NCBI GenBank assembly: GCA_015680685.1
Contig: MNCI01013673.1
Span: 396,621 to 460,620, forward strand
DNA from: Gnetum montanum
Taxonomy: Eukaryota; Streptophyta; Gnetopsida; Gnetales; Gnetaceae
Reading direction: 5' to 3'
Length of the DNA stretch: 64,000 nt
This document shows, one piece after another, positions 1 to 12,371 of this stretch; the first letter of the stretch is position 1, and each line of letters starts with the position of its first letter. The translations under genes and the position numbers were made by a program. The notes beneath the pieces are model-generated. The model made no database searches. It was given only the letters and a program-made list of their open reading frames with translations, and was not told the origin of the DNA.

Positions 1-1481
1 ACTCTAGTGATCATTTTGCACTAGTGTTAAGCTAGAAGTTACCAAGCTAGCCTAGCATGGAAGAAGCATTTCATAGATTTTCTAACTCTTGAAGCTACCC
101 TTTCTGCTACGCTCTTGGGCATAGCTAGTGTAGCAAACAAAAGGACTACAATTTCTTCCAAATTTTTCTAAGTTTCTATGCTATGCTCTATCCCATCCTA
201 CTACACTCTCTAGCATAGCAAGCATAGCAGCACTAGACTTCATTTTTTGCAAGAATTACTCAACCATTGTGCTATGCTTCAAAGTGTAGCTAGCATAGCA
301 ACAAGAAACGTCCTTCAAAAGATTTCAAAACTCAGCATAGGCCTTTATTCTAGCTCCAACACTCCTCCAGCAAGTAGGATCAGTAATTTGCACTCTTTTT
401 GTACCTCCCCCTCTATGTCCCAAAATTGTACCAATGCTTGATCCCACTCACGAGAGGGAAGAACATAATCCTAGAGGATAGCCTCCAAATTGCACTATTT
501 GTAGGTACATTGTTGTCTTAATACATGTAGTCTTAGTAACATAGCTAGTCTAGTAGTCTCTCAGGATCTAGTGGAGCATATCAAAGCATAGCACCAGTTA
601 TTCCACTAGGAGCGTAGTAAAGGTCAGTGTAGCCCCACCTACCCCTTTGCTGCATGGCACTTGATGTGAACTTTATGCTAACCCTAAGCCTATAAATACC
701 CCTACATTCCACACTCTAGGGGTTGGAAATTCATTCTAATAGTGGGCATTCAAAGAATTTAGCTAGTAAAACACATGTGGCAATGAGCATCTCAGAGCAC
801 CACTTAACACCTAAAGCCCCTTGAGCACCTCATGTGCCAGAGCATATCAACATCTTGGCAATACCCTTGCATCCCACTTAGCATCACCACACATTGTAAG
901 CCCATAGGAAACCATGGTAGCCAACCTAGCAAGCACGAACCTTACAATGGACATCAATTTTCACCTAGGAAAACCTTAGAGACTCTAGCTATGTTGCTAC
1001 TGCACATGTCTGTACCACCATGTACCTCCACAAAGGTCATTTGTAATTACTACACTCCCCATCTAGGGTGGTATCATCCTTTCTTTCTTCCAAAATCCTT
1101 TGCATTTTAAGCATTTTTTCTGTTGCATTTTAGGCATTTTCTTTGACATTCAGCATTGCATTCTCACTTTTTTCATTATTTTACACATTTTTTGCACACT
1201 TGCACTACTATTCTCATGTCACAAGACCCCACTATGCTAAAGCCTAGTTGGCCTTAGTACTGTTGAGAACACCATTAGTGCTCACATTTTTGGCTAACCA
1301 CACCACCTCCCAGTTTCACTCGTTACCTTGGTTGTAGCTGGTGATGCCCCTATTCAATTGGCAAAACTGTTTATGGCACTTTTCCTTCATTTTCCAACAA
1401 GGCCCTCACATAGAGGCAAGGTTAAGGCTATGCATCCATTGATCCCTCGGTGATTCTAGCCACCAACATTTTTAGTCATCA
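1..1481 (+). mobile_element. 3' part of a Tat-type Ty3/gypsy LTR
   Basis: The first 1.5 kb has no credible gene. It resembles the LTR of element B read on the opposite strand: U3 rich in short inverted motifs of the GCTAGCATAGC kind, then a TATA box in the context CCTATAAATACCCC (B has CCCTATAAATACCCC), then T-rich stretches with repeated GCATTTT, and a closing segment with CCAACATTTTT just before a terminal CA. Truncation by the window edge hides the LTR start. It stops sharply where the E1 LTR fragment begins, so I infer that a Tat element or solo LTR inserted into the E1 5' LTR. The ORFs at 247-441 and 832-1110 show no domain and I treat them as chance. Confidence 0.6.
691..698 (+). promoter_or_regulatory. 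TATA box of the left-edge LTR
   Basis: TATAAATA flanked by C-rich sequence, at the position expected for the U3/R boundary. Its flanks match those of the TATA boxes in the two LTRs of element B. Confidence 0.55.
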
Positions 1482-1738
1482 CATTCATCTATCTACTTCA
1501 AACACCATGGAACATAAAACATAAAGTAATAAAAATCATATGCCTTAATTATGCGTAGCCATACCTTTGTATATCACAAGTGTAATTGGGAAGACAATGA
1601 ATGATAATTAGGATAAGGTTCACTTCCTAGAAGACTAATGTACTAGAAGACATAGAGTCTACAAAATTCTACTAGATCATGTGTGAATGCTTTGTGATTC
1701 ATATGGTTATACATAGGGGTGCCCTTCATTGTTTATCA
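1482..1738 (+). repeat. Truncated 5' LTR of E1
   Basis: Matches the last ~250 bases of the 3' LTR (about 13050-13300), including TTTGTGATTCATATGGTT. The U3, R and first part of U5 are missing, replaced by the Tat LTR to the left. Confidence 0.75.
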
Positions 1739-1758
1739 TTGGCACCATTTTTGGGGAC
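1739..1758 (+). other. Primer-binding site of E1
   Basis: TTGGCACCATTTTTGGGGA directly follows the 5' LTR. It is a decayed form of the E2 site TTGGCGCTGTTGCCGGGG, which is nearly complementary to the 3' end of plant tRNA-Asp(GUC). Confidence 0.6.
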
Positions 1759-1892
1759 TCTTTTTCTTTGAAACATGCACTATCTAGATTTAGTGAACAT
1801 CATTAACATCGTTGGATGAATCCTAAGGTCAAAATCATTCTCATAAAAAATATAGTTACATAAGCACACTAATATTTTATTTCTATTATAAA

Positions 1893-4380
1893 ATGTCTTC
1901 TTATCATAGGTGTGATGATACTAAACCACTAATTCCTTAAGAATGCAAGGTGGTATATACTCATCTAGATGAGTATGTTCCTGACTTCACCTTCATCTTC
2001 CATTAGGATGAACAACTACAATGGCATGATATGGAGGGCAACATTGTAATGCCTCTTGATTGACCTATGCCCATGATGCTACTTCAAACTCATAAGTTAG
2101 AAATCTAAGATCTTTAAGAGGAGTATGTTATGCATGATTATGACTACCGAGACTACTGTCCCACTAAAACACAATGTAGGAGAGATTAACATCAGGAGAA
2201 GCATCATGAGTTTATGAAGGGAAAATAGTTTACCAATCCCTTATTCCTATTAAACCAAGATGATAATGAGGATCCTCCCTCTAAGGGCTCTCAACATGAA
2301 AATTCTCCACCCCTTGTTCTTGATGATAGGGGTGTGGCCTTGAATCTACAATCCACTATCAACAATCCAAGTTCAAGTAAAGATGGTAGTCAAGGCAGGG
2401 GCTTGGAAAATCATCAAGAGGATAAGAAAAATAACGAACGTGGCCAACATAAATGAAGGTAAATTGAAAAACATCATGGTGATGGTAGTCCTCCTCCCTC
2501 TTTTCCCTCTTCATTTTCATCTGTTTCTTCTTCCTCTTTTGGTTCTGACAAATGATGTAAAAAGAACAACCATAATGGAGGTTAATAGTGAGACAATAAN
2601 TTTCTTCTTCCTCTTTTGGTTCTGACAAATGATGTAAAAAGAACAACCATAATGGAGGTTAATAGTGAGACAATAATACTGATCATCGGGCCCATAATGA
2701 ACAAAGGGGTAATAGAGGACAACATTGGTGACAACAAATCATCATGATGAGCCATTGCTAGCAACTAAAAACATGCTAAATATTGTAAAGGTTCTAAAAA
2801 TTCCAACTAGACATATAAAAGGTACTCAGATCAAATAACTTGCTATGAATCATATTCCTAGATTTGAGGGGGAATATAATTTTGATCCACAAACAAATCT
2901 TCAATCTTTCCATGATGCATGTGCCTTACAGAATATTGAAAATGATTAGCAAAAATTAAAGCTATTTCCCAAGACATTCATTAAGGAAGCAAAAAGCTGG
3001 TACCAATCCTTAAAGTTGGAATCTATCCCAAGGTGGAATATAATGCTAGAGCTATTTAACGATGAGTATAAGATGTACTCTAGAGTGTCTAATTTGAGGA
3101 GGTAGATCCAAGGATGGAAGTAAGAAAACTATGAACCCTTGGATGCCACCATAGGAAAATACTATTCTCTCATACACCAATGCCCTGACCATGGTTATTC
3201 TTAGTGGGAACAACTTTGCAATATCATAAATGGACTTAGATCAGAAATGAGGAGAACTCTTGGAATCTATACCCAAGGGAGACTATCAAAACTCAAAGTC
3301 CATTAGATCAAAATGCTAATTAAATAGGTAGCAAAAGAAGAAGGAGAGCTAAGAAAATGAGAAACTGTGGAGGAATATAATAAGGATCCTTCCATCAGAA
3401 AAAGGGAGGTTCAATTTTGTGACAGCAAAGAAGAATCACCACTTAATGAGGTGGTTAATAGAAAGATCTTGCTGATCCAAAAATCTATGTCTAAAATTTT
3501 GGACAAAGTGGATAAATTGTGGGATTTGTTGGATGAAAATTTTCAAACTAATCTAAAAATCACTAAAGAATCAAAAGAGCTCAGTAATGATCATAACCAT
3601 AAGAGGCAAAAAGAAGCTTAACATTCCTACTAAAGGGGTAAGGGAAAAATCACTGCAGTAAGTTAGATGATGATGCTGGATGTGACATCTACCAATATGA
3701 ACATCCAAAGGGATGTTTTTCCATTATGTCACATTTATAGGAATCTGGGATATATGCTCTAAATCCATGACTAGCAATAACGCAAGAACCTAGAAGGTTG
3801 CCTTATCCTCAAGGCAACCCCAGGTAGTTCCATCAATAGCAGTAATATTATCCAAGTAGAGGACCACCACAACTATACGAGAAATATCAATAGTGGCATC
3901 AACCATAGTCATGGGCGATGCCACCACCAAGGTAGTAATACCCTTACAGGTAAAAAAATCTGTATGGATATTATGTTCAACAACCACTATCTCCATGTGG
4001 CTTTTCCAATCATGCTTCTCCCTTCCAACATTACTACTACCATCCTGAATACTATAGAGCACATTCTCCAAATTCTTGGAGAGATGCCACATTTCATCCT
4101 TATCCTCCTATCTTTGTACCTATTCCTCCACCCTTAACCTAACTACCACATGGTTTATCTATGTAGGGTAAAATTCTAACCCAACTGTAGCAACATAATG
4201 ACATGAGGACCATTAATCTACAACTAGTTCATTATCCAAGGGATTTGAAACCTTGTGCTTGTAAGAGATCCTTCTTCTGACCCAGTAGCCCTACTAAGCC
4301 ACAAAATTAGGTGGTTGATCATCCTACTCCTGCTTCATCTTTTTAAAATCATTTCATTGGGTCCCCTTCAAATCAAATGA
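1893..4380 (+). pseudogene. E1 gag remnant
   Basis: An ATG at 1893 matches the gag start of E3 (Met-Ser-Ser). The following residues parallel E2 and E3: a segment containing Tyr-Thr-His and Asp-Phe-Thr-Phe, a retrotransposon-gag core at about 2840-3360, a charged helical segment at 3367-3620, and a Cys/His motif at about 3681-3716 (C-X2-Y-X3-H-X3-C, where E3 has Cys in the second position). From 3730 to 4300 it codes proline/glutamine-rich linker sequence with many stops. The reading is broken by about twenty stops or shifts and by a false 76-base duplication around an assembly N at 2600. It would have supplied the capsid/nucleocapsid protein of the element. Confidence 0.75.
2524..2676. repeat. 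Exact 76-base duplication around a single N (assembly artefact)
   Basis: 2524-2599 and 2601-2676 are identical and are separated only by the N at 2600. This is what an unresolved overlap between two contigs looks like, so one copy is probably false. Confidence 0.85.
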
Positions 4381-4850
4381 TGTCCAAAATCCATACTATT
4401 ATGCTTATGCATGTTGTATTTGATTAGATCTAGGCTAGAAATCTTCCCAGGAAATTAGTTGATCTTGAACATCCTCTTATTTATCTATAGATTACTAGAA
4501 ATGAATTCTCTAAGGCTTTTCTTAATTTGAGTTCTAGTGTGAACTTGATTTATCATGATATGTATACTACTTAGAGCCTATCACCTCTCAAGAAGAGTAA
4601 TATTAGATTGAAAATAGTAGACCAATCCATCGCTATCCCATTAGGACTAGTCAAAGACATTATGACCACTTTTTATGGATGGTCTTATCTTGCCGATTTC
4701 CTAGTAATCAAGGTTGAAAACTACAATGGAGACTTTCAAATCATTATGGGAAGGGCATGGTTAAGCATTGGCAATGTAAGAATAGACATCAAAGATCTTT
4801 CCCTAGAGATATCAAAGGAAAATGCACCTAGAAAGATTAAGAAGAGATGA
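4380..4850 (+). pseudogene. E1 retropepsin-like protease remnant
   Basis: Aligns with the protease of E2 and E3. The best-kept part is 4608-4850, ending in the motif I-I-M-G-R-A-W-L shared by all three elements. At the catalytic site, where E2 has Asp-Ser-Gly-Ser, E1 reads Leu-Ser-Ser-Ser, so the aspartate is lost. A stop lies between this site and the C-terminal half. The domain processes the polyprotein in intact relatives; this copy cannot. Confidence 0.7.
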
Positions 4851-5179
4851 GTTCCATGCATCATGTACAGTGATATAGGTTGCAACTATGTGCAAAAACT
4901 TTGGGTAGTAAAATGAGCATCTCTTTCTGCATGCAAGTAGTATGCATAAGAAGTAGATATTCAAGGGTGTCTATATGTAGTAGCCACAAAACAAGAGGGT
5001 ACTCGGTGACTGACTACTACCAATTTGATAGTAGCCCAATGTGCATAGAACCTGGCGAGAGCCTGACATATGCCTATGTCACAAGCATGGATGAATTAGA
5101 GCAAGTTCATCACCAACTCTTTGATGATGAAAACACTAATACTAATTGGGAAGAGTTGGAGATCCCTGAGAATTTTTAA

Positions 5180-7990
5180 TAAGAACCCCTAGAGTTAGAA
5201 ACTCTACCTACCAACCTAGAATATGCATTCTTAAAAAATGGCAAGTTGGTCATACTCAAAGCCAAACTTACTCCTAAATAGAAAGAAAAACTACTAAAAC
5301 TAGTCAATAAATGGTTGACAACCTTTGCCTGGTCATATCTAGACCTCACTGTAATTGATCTATGGATATGCTAGCATTACATTTACACTAATCCATCCAT
5401 GAAGCTAAGGAGGCAACCACAATGATAGTTGAATCCAAAATTGAAACAAATTATCAAGGAGGAGACTAAGAAACTCCCTAAGGCAGGGTTCATCTACCCC
5501 ATTGTAGATAGCAAGTGGATCAGTCCACTCATCATAGTGCCAAAGAGAGGTGGCAAATGATGTGTTTGCATTGACTTTAGGCTATTAAACATGGCAAAAT
5601 TCAAATATTATTTTCCATTTTCATTCGTTGATTAAGTGTTAGAAACCATATCTAGACACTACTATTATAGCTTTCTAGATGGTTATAATGGCTATAACCA
5701 AATCTAGATTACACCAAAATTTTAGGCCAAAACAACATTCACAAGTCTTTGAGAGACCTTTGCATATTGTAAGATACCTTTTTATCTGTGTAATTCTCCT
5801 ACCACTTTCTAATGCCTAGTCTTAAGTATCTTTCAATAGAAAATAGGTAGCAAAGTGGAAGTCTTCATGGATGACTTCTCCACTTATGGTGCTACATTCG
5901 AGCCAACCTTGAACTACCTTAAGAAAGTACTAGAAAGATGTGTGGAAATAAATCTATGAATCATTTGGAAAAAGATCCACCTCATGATTAAAGAGGACAT
6001 TGTATTGGTGCATTGAATTTCTTAGGAAGGGATCCAGATAGATCCCAAAAAATAAGGGTCATCTAAGAAATCACCTATCAACTAGAAATTATTTAGTCAT
6101 TCCTTGGAAACACTAGTTACTACCAGCAATTCATAGAGAATTTCTTTATGATCACAAAATCATTAGTTGAGCTAACAAAGAAAAATTTTTCCTTTATCTG
6201 AACTAAGAAATGTGAAAATGTATTCTAAAGCCTTAAACAGAAGCTCGTAGAGATTCCAATTCTATAAGCACTTAACTGGTTCATACTATTCCATATCATG
6301 ACAGATGCATCTAACTATGCCTTGGGAGCTATACTTACATAATTAGATGATAAAAAATGTCTATATTACATCCACTATGCAAGTTGAAGCATTGTGGATG
6401 CACAATTGAATTACACCACCACATAAAATGAACTAATGGTAGTGGTGTATGCTCTCGAAAAGTTTAAACACTATGTGCTTGAATATAAATTATTTGTGCA
6501 CACTAATCATAGTGCCCTCCACTTCCTCATTAATAAGCCAATAGTGAGCCCTCATGTCATATAGTGGCTAGTGATCTTACAGGAATTCAATCTTACAATG
6601 ATAGATCAAAAGGGAATTAAGAATGTGGTCACTAATCACTTGTCTCAGTTACCATGGGATAACAAAGATGAGGAAAGCTCATTATATGATCTATTTACTA
6701 ATGAAATCCTCTTTTCCATTGTAATAAATGAAGAAATTCCCACATAACCAAAATGGTACGATGGCATCCTCACTTATCTTCTCACTCAAGAGATGCCACA
6801 GGATCCAAACCACAGGAAGAAATAATAGTTTCTTCATTGGGCTAAGCACTTCATGGAAATAAATAGATAACTTTCCAAGGTAGGTGTCAATGGCTTGGGT
6901 CATTGGTGTGTACCTGATGTAGATCAATTACGCATACTTTAGGATGCTCATGAAGGTCCTTGTAGAGGCCACTATGCTAGGAGATGCACAACCATAAAAA
7001 TCTTGATGGTAGGATACTATTGGCCCATAATCTTCAAGGACACCTACCAATTTGTCTGATCCTATGAGTGCTATCAATGAGATGGTGTGATGATCGTACT
7101 AATGGAGGATCCTCAATAGTGGATTCAACCACTAAAGTTCTTTAACATATGGGGAATTAACTTTATGGGTCCCATCACACCCATGTTTAATATGAAGGCA
7201 TGTATAATTGTTATCATTAACTACTGTACTAAATGGATAGAAGCAACAATTTTTACCAACTGTACATCATCTACTACTACTCAATTTGTACAACAAAATG
7301 TTATAAATAGGTTTGAGGGTGCCACATGCATTGATTTCTTAAAATGGAGTCCATTTGACATGTACTAATTTTTAAAAACTCATGCAACACTTCAAGGTTG
7401 AATATAAATTAACACCCTATCATCCCCAAGCCAACAGTCAAGAAAAGGTAACTAATAGGAAGATTACAAAGATTCTAATAAGAACTATTAGTAAATAGAG
7501 GAGAGACTAGAGCATAAAACTTACTGATGTCCTTTGGGCCTACTGTTCAACATGGAAACTCTGTATTGGCTACTCTCTCTATGAAATGATATAAGGAAAA
7601 CTTCCAACACTCCCAATTCAATTTGAGCTTTATACACTCTCAACATCCTATGACCTAGATCTTGACCTAAGTCTAGCACAAAAAGAAAGACTGATCAACC
7701 TAAATGTACTAGATGAAAATTAATTAGTAGTTTTATCTTTGAATAAAGTACACAAGACATTCAACAAATAACAATGAGACCTTAGAATACAGAAAGTGAA
7801 ATTTCAACCAGGAGATAAGGATCTCTACTGGAATCCCACACATGTACCTTAAAATACAAAATTTCAAATATTGTAAGAAGGGTCTTATATAATTGACAAA
7901 ACCTTTTCTTCTAGAGGCATGATCATATACAAACCTAAGAGCCCAAATATAAAGCAATTGGTCAACATCCAACATGTAAATCCCTTCCAT
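5180..7990 (+). pseudogene. E1 pol remnant: RT, RNase H, integrase
   Basis: Ty3/gypsy domain order (RNase H before integrase). RT at about 5190-6050 shows the template-binding segment near 5490-5590, F-L-D-G-Y-N-G-Y near 5670-5690 and the catalytic F-M-D-D motif at 5864-5875. RNase H at about 6240-6660 shows T-D-A-S at about 6300-6312. Integrase at about 6900-7700 shows the zinc-binding His/Cys region near 6945-7080, the first catalytic-region segment near 7150-7180 and T-K-W near 7230. Stops occur every 20-60 codons. This whole block is missing from E2 and E3. Confidence 0.8.
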
Positions 7991-8099
7991 GAGACAAAGT
8001 AAGCCAATGCAACAAATACCTCAATAGATGAACAATCACACTTAATTTTTTTGAACTTCTCCTTCCAACAAAGTCATGGGGTAGATGGTCATCCATAGT

Positions 8100-8300
8100 A
8101 ATAATCCATGTGGCTCCTCAATTTTTTTATTTTTTTGTTTTACACATTTTTTTTTTTGGAAATTATTTATTTTACACCTTTTTTATTTTTACAACTTTTT
8201 CCTATTTTACACTATTGTTTGTTTTACATCATCATTAGTACATTTGAATCTTTCTTGAATATTTTACACTTGCTTATGTATTTTACTTTGTTTGAGTGTA
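8100..8300 (+). repeat. T-rich post-pol tract with TTTTACAC units
   Basis: Degenerate repetition of TTTTACACxTTTTT. The same tract follows the coding part in E2 (46660-46800) and E3 (54480-54700), so it is a family feature of the element. The Phe-rich ORF in it is a composition artefact. Confidence 0.7.
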
Positions 8301-11060
8301 TTTTCAAGCTTTTGCTAATAAGTGCACTTTATGCCAATAGAACACAGTGGTGTTGTAACGATTACTAATGGTGGTTTACGCTTAATGTTTTTTTTGCTAA
8401 TGTCTAGTTTCTATTTTTAAATTTTTGTATAAATGGCCAAGTCATGGTTTCTTTTTCATGGAATAGACAGTGAGTTCACAATATTCACCCATTCACAAAC
8501 TCTATGGTTTTCCTTATTTTGGAAGTTTAAGGTCCCTTTCATTAAATAAAATTTTAATAAATTTATAACCTTGATAGTTTTCAGAATTGGAAAGGATTCA
8601 AAGTTTTTCATAGGGTGTGACTTCAAGGGAACTCAATACTATTTTTACCCTTATACTTACTTGGGTGCTCTAGTATTTTCATAATATTCTTACTATTCTA
8701 TGTTAACCAATAATAGGAAGTCAAATAAAGTCTTTGCATGGTATGGTTCCAATCCAAAAAGAAAAAAAAACAAAAAAGCATGATGGGAATTCAAAGCACA
8801 TCCCTTAGACAAACAAATGGGCTACAAGCCCTAGTTATGGGACTAGAAAGGCATGTTACCCATGCCTAAAGGTCCCCTATAACTAAGGCTCTCTATCACT
8901 TCCTATTTGTTGTTTCCTCTATTTTTCAAATGGTGATTATTTTGTGGGGGAAGTCTTGTGTCTTGAGGGTGTGAACTGGTCTTGGAGTAATGATGCGAAG
9001 TCACTAAAAGAGGTTGGTTTTTCTTTGGACTAAGGATGAATCTTCTGAAGTCATTTTAAACATAAACTCTACAAGGGACTTCTTATGACCTTAATTTAGA
9101 ATTCCATTCCACCTTCTTCATCATATTTCTATTTTTTTCATAACTCACCTCACTATCAGTGTCCATGTTCTTGATCCACTGTCTTGGTTTGATGTGCTTA
9201 AATTATTTAGTAGAATCTTCTAGGTTTTGGTTCTTAACTTCCATTGATCATTAATCACCTATGTGGCCCACAAATTCTTTAGGTTGAGGTTATGCAAGGG
9301 CAAGCAAGGCATGTGCTTGCTATGGTGAGGACCCACTTACATATCTCTTTGTTGGGTTTGTTAAGCACCTTTCCCTTAGGCATTCTTGCAACTAGAATCT
9401 TTCATACATCCATCTTCTACATCAAACCATGTGCTCCTTTACATATGTTATTTAGTAAACTCATTCTCCATCAAATATTTTAATTTTTGAGCATTCAAAG
9501 ATCCTCATTAATGATTACATCATATTCTTGGCTTTTTTAGAACTCCATGGATACCAAATTTATTGAATAATTTCTTATATTTTTTAAGATGGTAAAATTT
9601 AAAAATTTTCCCTATGGGCTTCGTGTACAAGGCCCCATCGATAGAGCATACACATATACGAGGCCCTGTATATAAGGCCCCATCAATGTAGTAGGAAAAT
9701 AGTATATATATGCATGACCTCACTTTGAAATTTTCACATTTTCTCACAAACACCAAATGAGTTTTTTAAATTTTTAGAGCCAATAACTTTCTAACTCTTT
9801 ATTCAAATCACTTTGTTCTTTGACCTTGTAGCTACCAGAGGTAAGCTCTTAGTCACATATGTGCCATTTTTTATAGAAACATTTTCATCATTTTTCTAAC
9901 TTCACAAAGTTTTAACTAAGAAATTAACTATTAAACACCAAATTATAAGAGTTAAACCTTTCCAACAAGCTCTAGTGACATTTATAATAAATAATTAATA
10001 AAATAGTTACTAAAATCATAATAAGATAACCAATCTTCCATGGTCTAAACTTAGCCAAATGTAAATAACTAATGAGAGAAGGTATTCAAAAATTTAAAGT
10101 TACCCATTACATATACTAATCCATGGATGTGTTGTGACCACAAATGATATTGAAAGGAAAACACACAAAGGAAGGGGGTCATCTCAACCAAGGGAGAAAT
10201 GTCCTTAAATGGAAAGGGGCCAAGAAAAATTCTAGGAAGAACCACTTGCAATCCATACCATAGGTCCTCTTAGGAAAGAGGCCAAATTGGAATCTATTCA
10301 TCAAATTCTTAAACTAGCAATAGCAATAAAACATTCCCACTAAGATGATGCACCAACCCAACAAGAAAACCTCAACATAACCCTGATAGAAGCCTACCTA
10401 AATCAAATTACATCAAGAGAGGTCCAAAAAATGATGCTCAAGGTATTAAAATTTGGTCCTTTTAAGAGCAAGCATCTATAGAAGTATAAGACCAATTGAA
10501 GACCTCTCCCATGTGGCCAATTATCACTTCCACTAGGGAGTGATACATGAAGGAGACATTTTTATTCTAGAACAATAGGAAAGCTAGTTCAATAGTCAAT
10601 ATCAATGACATCTCAGTGTCCTAATCGATGCAAGGCATTGCTAAAGTGCTTAGGTTTCTAGAAATAAGGACAAATCTCGTGAAGATTCCAATGTAGGCAG
10701 ACCATAGCATCAAAAAATAATGGATGTAATGGTGTTATGGTGTTAACCACAAGGAGTTTAACATGCTCACATTAGAAAAAAGAATCCACTACAAGATTGC
10801 AACCTTTCACCTTAATCTAATGGTAAGGCCAAGCAAGATCACAACCTTTTCTACTTATGCATGCATCTCTCTAAGTGGAAGATTCTCTATCAATCTTCCA
10901 TAGGTGATCTATCTGAAGATGGATAAGTAATTTAAAGAGAATGAACTTGGAAGGAATGCATTTCCCTTTCCATGCCTAAGTAATTTAAATAGTCTATTAT
11001 ACAAATGATGTTGTTAGGCATGTTCTAATCACTAATTGGGTAGAGATGATGAAAGATAAG
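8301..11060 (+). other. E1 post-pol noncoding region
   Basis: Part of it (8450-9300) aligns with the post-protease regions of E2 (46880-47700) and E3 (54780-55700). At 9600-9690 there are repeats of GGCCCCATCGAT-like sequence and a TATATATA stretch, similar to the U3 of the E1 3' LTR, possibly a partial LTR or secondary promoter. I see no gene here. Confidence 0.45.
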
Positions 11061-12169
11061 ATGTCTACAATGACCATTCAAGAAGAGGAGTAGCAGCCAC
11101 CACCTCCACTTGTCACTCAAACAATTGTGCTAGACATCACTGCAATAGCCCAACAATTGCATGAATAATGAGAACGGATCTTGGATCTTAAGCATAAATA
11201 ATAATTGGCCAACTTTATCTATCAATAGTAGGAGCAACTAGCCAGAGCAAACACAAAGTTAAGAGGATTGGTAGCTAAAAATAGAAACCTCTCCATGGAG
11301 CAAGTCTATGCCCTTCACCAAAAAACTACAATTGAGGTAGCTACCTGGAAATCAGAGGCTGTCAAATTTGAGAGAGTTAAAGACCATTACAGAGACCAAT
11401 TCAATCTATAACAAAAACGTGAATGAAAAAAACATCTAGTTGATGAAGGAAAAAGTAAATGAAACCCTCTTGTAACTCCAAAAAAGAATAGAAGTTTGGT
11501 AATATATCATTAATAGGATAGATGCCTATAACAAGGTAGAAATCTACATGAAGGAGTTGCAGATTGAGGACATGATAGAATACATAGAGCTTTCCAATCT
11601 CTGTTATGAAAATTTGGCTATGTTGACGGCCAAATGGTTGTGGTCAAAACTAGAGAAGCAAGTGGCTAGCTTGTACTTCTTGTATGAGGCCAAGTTCAAG
11701 CATCACAAAGACACCAAGCAAAAGCTGGCTATGGAAAATTCTAAAATTGAAGTTCTCAAGGGAAAATACACTGATCAAAGATCTACAATTAAGACCCTAG
11801 CTATAAGGATGAATTACTACCAAGAGTTGTAGAATGTACTAAAGGTGTTTGATGTCAAATGCAAATAGTTCATTTCCTAGTTTGTCAATGTTAAGGAGTT
11901 GTTCCCAGTAATGCCTTTTCTGTGGGATATCCTCATTCTAGCCCACTTTGGAAATGTTACATGAACTATGAATAATCCCAAAAATAAGGAGGAGAAGATG
12001 AAGACATTACTAGATGCCTTTCACCTTCCATTAGAGGTTACATCTACAGTAGGATAGCCATAGCCAATGCATGTTCTTAAATTCAATGAACATCCTTTAG
12101 AATGTTAGGAACCTCCACCACCTAGGATTGTCTGATCTTCTCAAAAGCCTACATGCCATTAGAGGATGT
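11061..12169 (+). pseudogene. Decayed coiled-coil ORF downstream of E1 integrase
   Basis: An ATG at 11061 starts a reading rich in Glu, Gln and Lys that continues through shifts and stops to about 12169. The longest open part, 11548-11832, encodes 94 residues of heptad-like, Lys/Glu/Leu-rich sequence. A proline-rich N-terminus (four prolines near 11100) precedes the helical part. It lies between integrase and the polypurine tract, on the sense strand, where some plant Ty3/gypsy lineages carry extra ORFs. I do not recognise a domain. E2 and E3 have a different, much shorter ORF in the equivalent place. Confidence 0.4.
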
Positions 12170-12361
12170 GTTGTCTAATTTTGAGTAGTCATGTCATGGT
12201 GTTCAATTTTGTGTTATGAACATCACAATTTTTGTAATGTGTTGATCTATACACTGTAACACTTAGTTTTGTTATGTTAGTTTGTTATGTCAAGAGTTAG
12301 TTAATAATCTCATACCTTCCCAATTTTTTAAAGGAACTTAAAGGATGAGTTTTTATTCAAT

Positions 12362-12371
12362 CATGGGGGTA
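12362..12371 (+). other. E1 polypurine tract
   Basis: CATGGGGGTA immediately before the 3' LTR, the same sequence as in E3 (56441-56450) and almost the same as in E2 (48538-48547). It would prime plus-strand DNA synthesis. Confidence 0.6.
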
